Source of the DNA: Candidatus Sumerlaeota bacterium
GTDB lineage: Bacteria > Sumerlaeota > Sumerlaeia > MVZB01 > JAJFLK01
Direction: 5' to 3'
Assembly (NCBI GenBank): GCA_021772735.1
Contig: JAJFLK010000294.1
Location: 1-19,223 of the forward strand
Length of the DNA: 19,223 bases
The notes under the pieces are model-generated. The model was not told where the DNA came from. It worked only from the letters and a program-made list of their open reading frames with translations, and did no database searches. How positions within the stretch are numbered: position 1 is the stretch's first letter; each line of letters begins with the position of its first letter. Below, piece after piece: positions 16,152 through 19,223 of the stretch. Position numbers and translations under genes: made by a program.

Positions 16152-17219
16152 ATGCCTCGCTCGGTTCGCTCGAAACTTCCTCTTCTTTTGTCCGTCTTCG
16201 TGGCGCTGTTCACGCCGCACACCTCTGCGCGCGCCGAATCATACGACCTCATTATCTGCGGTAGCGGAGGCGATGATATTCACGCCGAGCGCTTCGCCGA
16301 TTGGGGCGTTCGGCTGCGTTCGGTCCTGATCGAACAGATGGGCCATCCGATCGAGAACGTGACGCTCCTGAGCGAGCCGACGGGGGACGAGGGCGGGGTG
16401 GCTGCGCCGATTCCGACGGCGAGTCTGGAAAACATTCAATCGACTTTCACCGCTCTGGCCGAGCAGCTCACCGGCGATGACGATCTTTTCGTTTACCTCA
16501 TGGGCCACGGGAGCTACCTGCGCAAGATTTCCAAGTTCCATATTGCGGGCCCCGATCTGACGGCCGATGCGCTGGACGGCATGATCGATCAGGTCGCCGC
16601 GCGCAGGGTCGTCGTCATCAACTCGTTCTCAAGCAGTGCCGGTTTTATCAACGCCCTCTCCGGCCGCTCGCGCGTGATCGCCACGGCAACAAAAAGCGCG
16701 GCCCAAAGCAATTCGTCTCACTTCATGGAATTTTTCATCCAGAGTCTGGTCGAAGGCAGCGCGGATCAGAACCGGGACGAACGGATTTCCGTTCTTGAGG
16801 TGTGCCTCCAGGCCTCGCTGCTCACCGAGTTCTGGTATGAAGGCGAGGGGCTCATCGCCACCGAGCATTCCTTGATCGACGATAACGGCGACAGTCTCGG
16901 CTCTCGGCTCGATAACCTCTTCGAAGCTCGCGAGATATACGAATCGTCCGAAGCCTCAGGACGTGGCACAGCCTCCGCTCTCGATGGCGCGATCTCGGAT
17001 GTTTGTTTCCTGAAAGATTTCAGTTTTGCCGAGTGGGTTCCGCCGGGCCTGATCGCGCGATATTTGTTTACGCTCGAAGCCATCGAAGAATTGAAAGCGG
17101 AGAAATCCACCATCGACCCCGTGGCCTATTACGCAAGACTCGAAATCATGATCGTCCGCGCCGCTAGGTTGAATCACGCGATCCGCTTCCTGACCGAACG
17201 CCTCGAACGCGAGACTTGA
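16152..17219 (+). CDS. Secreted caspase/legumain-fold (C13-like) protein, probable pseudopeptidase
   Basis: Starts at ATG 16152, one base after the preceding stop and 10 bases after GAAGGGG (16135-16141); the frame continues upstream to TTG 16143, but ATG is preferred. The 355-residue product has a signal peptide (MPRSVRSKLPLLLSVFVALF, then TSARAES). The core resembles peptidase family C13 and other clan CD members: DLIICGSGGDDIHAERFADW, the strand and histidine motif DDLFVYLMGHGSYL (His119), and VVVINSFSSSAGFINALSG (from about residue 153). In active members the last strand carries a cysteine (CxSG-like); here Ser160 falls at or next to that place, and no cysteine is within 30 residues. The rest (EFFIQSLVEGSADQNRDERI, then VLEVC) follows the family pattern. 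It is probably the last gene of the cluster. It may be a binding or scaffold protein, or possibly a serine variant. Confidence 0.72.
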   Translation: MPRSVRSKLPLLLSVFVALFTPHTSARAESYDLIICGSGGDDIHAERFADWGVRLRSVLIEQMGHPIENVTLLSEPTGDEGGVAAPIPTASLENIQSTFTALAEQLTGDDDLFVYLMGHGSYLRKISKFHIAGPDLTADALDGMIDQVAARRVVVINSFSSSAGFINALSGRSRVIATATKSAAQSNSSHFMEFFIQSLVEGSADQNRDERISVLEVCLQASLLTEFWYEGEGLIATEHSLIDDNGDSLGSRLDNLFEAREIYESSEASGRGTASALDGAISDVCFLKDFSFAEWVPPGLIARYLFTLEAIEELKAEKSTIDPVAYYARLEIMIVRAARLNHAIRFLTERLERET

Positions 17220-17310
17220 TCGCTCGGGCGTCGGGCTGGCCTGAGCCGCGTGAGTTGTACCGGTAATGCCTCGTCGCACCGAATCCGAACCGACTTGAGA
17301 GCCACTGATA

Positions 17311-17865
17311 ATGTCTCCCGCCAAGATCACCATTCCATTTGCCAAGTGGTTCTCGAAATGGTCCAGGCGCGACTATATCCTGGCGAGTCTTCCCGCCCTG
17401 TTTATATTACCGCTTTTCGCGCTCTATATTCTGAAGAGCGTATATATCGAGCGCACGCTGCCCCTGCCTTTCATTGATATTGGACAGTGCCAGAACGCCA
17501 CTCAGACCGACAGCAAGCTGTGGTCCGGCTCGCACATTCGAGACACTTATGTAAATACTTACAGCTTCCACTATTCGTCACTGCGCGTTTACAAGATTCG
17601 CGCGCGCAAGCCGCTGAGAGATCATCTTAAACAAAAGGCTGTGAACGAAGGTCGCCAGACCTGGCTCGAAAACCCCTCGGTCAATCGGCCTTGTGGGCAT
17701 GTGGGGATATCGATGAGGCAGATCGGAGAGGTCTTTCAATTGGCTGACGTCCGGCCAGGCCACGAATCTCACAAGGTGTTCGTCGTATATCTCATAGATC
17801 AAGAAAAATCTGATACGCTGGACAGCGAATCAAAAAGGGACATTGTCTTGATTATGGCGTACTGA
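17311..17865 (+). CDS. Single-pass membrane protein, unknown function
   Basis: A 184-residue protein starting at ATG 17311, 91 bases after the C13-like gene; the ribosome site is weak. A basic N-terminus (FAKWFSKWSRRDY) leads into one hydrophobic helix at about residues 22-45 (ILASLPALFILPLFALYIL), after which about 140 residues should lie outside the cytoplasm by the positive-inside rule. That part has two cysteines (in IGQCQNATQ and NRPCGHVGI), which could pair. It ends in alternating hydrophobic strands (HKVFVVYLI, DIVLIMAY). Local G+C is lower than in the cluster (about 40% in the last part by my count). I recognise no family. The lower G+C and the spacing argue against it being an integral member of the preceding operon. 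Confidence 0.65.
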   Translation: MSPAKITIPFAKWFSKWSRRDYILASLPALFILPLFALYILKSVYIERTLPLPFIDIGQCQNATQTDSKLWSGSHIRDTYVNTYSFHYSSLRVYKIRARKPLRDHLKQKAVNEGRQTWLENPSVNRPCGHVGISMRQIGEVFQLADVRPGHESHKVFVVYLIDQEKSDTLDSESKRDIVLIMAY

Positions 17866-17996
17866 GGTTTTCCGACAGATGGAACGAAACGAGAAGAGCC
17901 AATTCGCAACGGCTGATTAAATGGACACCGCCCTCGTGCTCCTCCATCATGCCGGTCACTGAATCGCTCGGGAACTCATCCGCAAAAGGCCTGACC

Positions 17997-18398
17997 ATGT
18001 ATCGTGTTTCGAAAGCTCTGGATTTCTGTTACGGCCATCGGCTGCTCAATTACGATGGCAAGTGCAAGCACCTTCACGGCCATAACGGCCGGGTTGAGAT
18101 CGAGCTCGAAGGCGAGACTCTCGACGATCGCGGAATGCTGACCGACTTCTCGGACATCAAGACTGTGATGAAAGCCTGGATCGACGAGAACCTGGATCAT
18201 CGCATGATCCTGTGCCGCGATGACCCGGCGGTCCAATACCTGAAGGACTCGGGCGAGCCGTATTATTTAGTCGATGAAAATCCGACGGCGGAGAATTTGG
18301 CCCGGCTCATCTTCGAGGAAGCCAGACGCCAGAAATTCCCTGTCGTTCGCGTGGTTCTGTGGGAAACACCGGATTCGTTCGCCGTCTACGGCGATTGA
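17997..18398 (+). CDS. queD: 6-carboxy-tetrahydropterin synthase / 6-pyruvoyl-tetrahydropterin synthase homologue (QueD family)
   Basis: The frame opens at 17949, but ATG 17997 with AAAAGG at 17984-17989 is preferred, giving 133 residues, a normal QueD length. The zinc site is visible: His14 in FCYGHRL and His27, His29 in CKHLHGHN; the catalytic cysteine is Cys23, four residues before the HxH. The Asp67-His68 pair (ENLDHRM) and Glu123 (LWETPDSFAVY) complete the usual active-site set. Family members convert 7,8-dihydroneopterin triphosphate either to 6-carboxy-tetrahydropterin (queuosine and deazapurine pathway) or to 6-pyruvoyl-tetrahydropterin. Other queuosine genes are not in the window, so the exact reaction is not settled. 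About 130 bases separate it from the upstream gene, suggesting its own promoter, though I cannot identify one. Its end overlaps the convergent surE by 13 bases. Confidence 0.88.
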   Translation: MYRVSKALDFCYGHRLLNYDGKCKHLHGHNGRVEIELEGETLDDRGMLTDFSDIKTVMKAWIDENLDHRMILCRDDPAVQYLKDSGEPYYLVDENPTAENLARLIFEEARRQKFPVVRVVLWETPDSFAVYGD

Positions 18399-19223
18399 GC
18401 CGGCCCGCCTGGCGTGACTGATGGCTCCGGTGAATCGGCGATGGACCCCGGGTCGCTCGGCGGCCCTGTGGGAAGACCGTCCGGAAGTCCGCCTGATGTT
18501 TCGTCAGATGCAGGCGGCAGATCTTTTTCGCTCAGCTCAGCAAGCATGTGATCCAGACTTTCGAGATGATGGTGCGCCGTCGTATCGACATGGAGCGGCG
18601 TGATGGAGACCTTGTTACTGAAAACGGCGTGATCGTCTAGATTATCGGCCTCGCCGGTGGAGCGCTCAAAACGCGCGCCGACATTGCGCAGCATCCATTC
18701 GTCGCTGTCTTGCCCGAGCTGAGCCTCCTCGATATCGCGAAGCCTTTTTAGATCGGCCATATCGTCTTCGCTCGCGTGAATGAACTTATCCATGAAGCCG
18801 CTCGTGCCCTGGCGCGTGATCGCGTATCCGCGGATATCGGCGAACGAACACGGCGGGACGTTGACGTTGAGGAACACGCCATCGGGCATGCCGTGTTCGA
18901 CGGCGCGGGCCGTGATCTCGCGCGCGACAAGCGCCGACGTGGCGAAATCCACTTCATTGATATTCAGGAACGTCAGAGAAAAGGCTATCGAGGGAACGCC
19001 CATGAGCACGCCTTCTCGCGCCGCGCCGACGGTGCCCGAATAGAGAATATTCCGGCCGAGATTTTGCCCCCTGTTGATACCGGAAATGACGAGATCCACG
19101 GGCCGATCGCGAGCCAGCAGTTTGACTCCGACCTTGACGCAATCGGCGGGTTTGCCGCCGAACGCCCAGCCGAACGGTGATCCGTTACGTGAATATTTCT
19201 CCAGTTTCAGGGCGCGCAGGATA
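18386..19223 (-). CDS. surE: 5'/3'-nucleotidase SurE, N-terminus outside the window
   Basis: Read on the minus strand, the frame is open from the window edge (first full codon 19222-19220) to the TAG at 18388-18386, giving 279 residues without the N-terminus. The edge sequence reads KLEKYSRNGSPFGWAFGGKP, then ADCVKVGVKLLARDRPVDLV and ISGINRGQNLG with YSGTVGAAREG, the central SurE motifs; the asparagine of SGINRG is a metal ligand in the family. The N-terminal NDDG motif must lie beyond 19223, so the ATG/GTG-like codons inside (such as 19099) are not the start. SurE dephosphorylates nucleoside monophosphates and short polyphosphates under stress or in stationary phase. The last 45 or so residues are a Pro/Gly/Ser/Asp-rich, probably disordered tail (DETSGGLPDGLPTGPPSDPG) not typical of the roughly 250-residue enzyme. 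Confidence 0.92.
   Translation of the reverse strand, partial: ILRALKLEKYSRNGSPFGWAFGGKPADCVKVGVKLLARDRPVDLVISGINRGQNLGRNILYSGTVGAAREGVLMGVPSIAFSLTFLNINEVDFATSALVAREITARAVEHGMPDGVFLNVNVPPCSFADIRGYAITRQGTSGFMDKFIHASEDDMADLKRLRDIEEAQLGQDSDEWMLRNVGARFERSTGEADNLDDHAVFSNKVSITPLHVDTTAHHHLESLDHMLAELSEKDLPPASDETSGGLPDGLPTGPPSDPGSIADSPEPSVTPGGPAQSP

Noticed and set aside
17220..17310. Terminator or promoter after the C13-like gene
   Set aside because: Only a weak GGCT/AGCC pairing is present with no T-run, and no convincing -35/-10 pair could be picked by eye.
18421..19180. Plus-strand frames opposite surE (for example 18776-19180)
   Set aside because: The minus frame has unambiguous SurE motifs through the whole stretch; the plus frames are shadows.

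Overview
The window is a dense, high-G+C (roughly 60%) bacterial chromosome segment, almost entirely coding and almost entirely on the plus strand. I see no phage, insertion-sequence, CRISPR, tRNA or rRNA signal. The gene set (a secreted TPR/metallopeptidase, a stand-alone DUF4159 protein, MoxR, DUF58, two large VWA membrane proteins, a very large DUF4175-like protein and a legumain/C13-like protein), together with frequent TTG and GTG starts, suggests an uncultured environmental Gram-negative of the planctomycete/Sumerlaeota/Hydrogenedentota kind. That placement is inference from gene content, not from a marker gene.

Region 1 (1-1401): the end of a molybdenum hydroxylase operon of the xanthine dehydrogenase/aldehyde oxidoreductase type. 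It holds the tail of the molybdopterin-binding subunit, the FAD subunit with an extra iron-sulfur-type cysteine set, and an unrecognised 83-residue protein with eight cysteines. All three are joined by ATGA stop/start overlaps. Region 2 (1457-1750): a small two-helix membrane protein of lower G+C.

Region 3 (1801-17219): the centrepiece, eight consecutive co-oriented genes. In order they encode a TPR protein with an HEXXH metallopeptidase domain, a secreted DUF4159 protein, a MoxR AAA+ ATPase, a DUF58 protein, a BatA-like VWA membrane protein, a 1277-residue DUF4175-like coiled-coil protein, a second VWA/GATase-like membrane protein, and a secreted caspase/legumain-fold protein that appears to lack its catalytic cysteine. 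Known MoxR-VWA systems act as ATP-driven chaperones or regulators of protein complexes. Here a cytosolic MoxR/DUF58 pair would face three large membrane proteins whose bulk is probably extracytoplasmic, with secreted peptidase-fold proteins at both ends. I infer an envelope assembly, remodelling or stress system. The two peptidase-like bookends are the least explained part.

Region 4 (17311-19223): an unrecognised lower-G+C single-pass membrane protein, a QueD/6-pyruvoyl-tetrahydropterin synthase homologue, and, converging on it with a 13-base tail-to-tail overlap, a SurE nucleotidase gene on the minus strand that runs off the window. No gene-free stretch exceeds 300 bases; the largest gaps are about 130 bases (5438-5571 and 17866-17996), in which I see no clear promoter or terminator.
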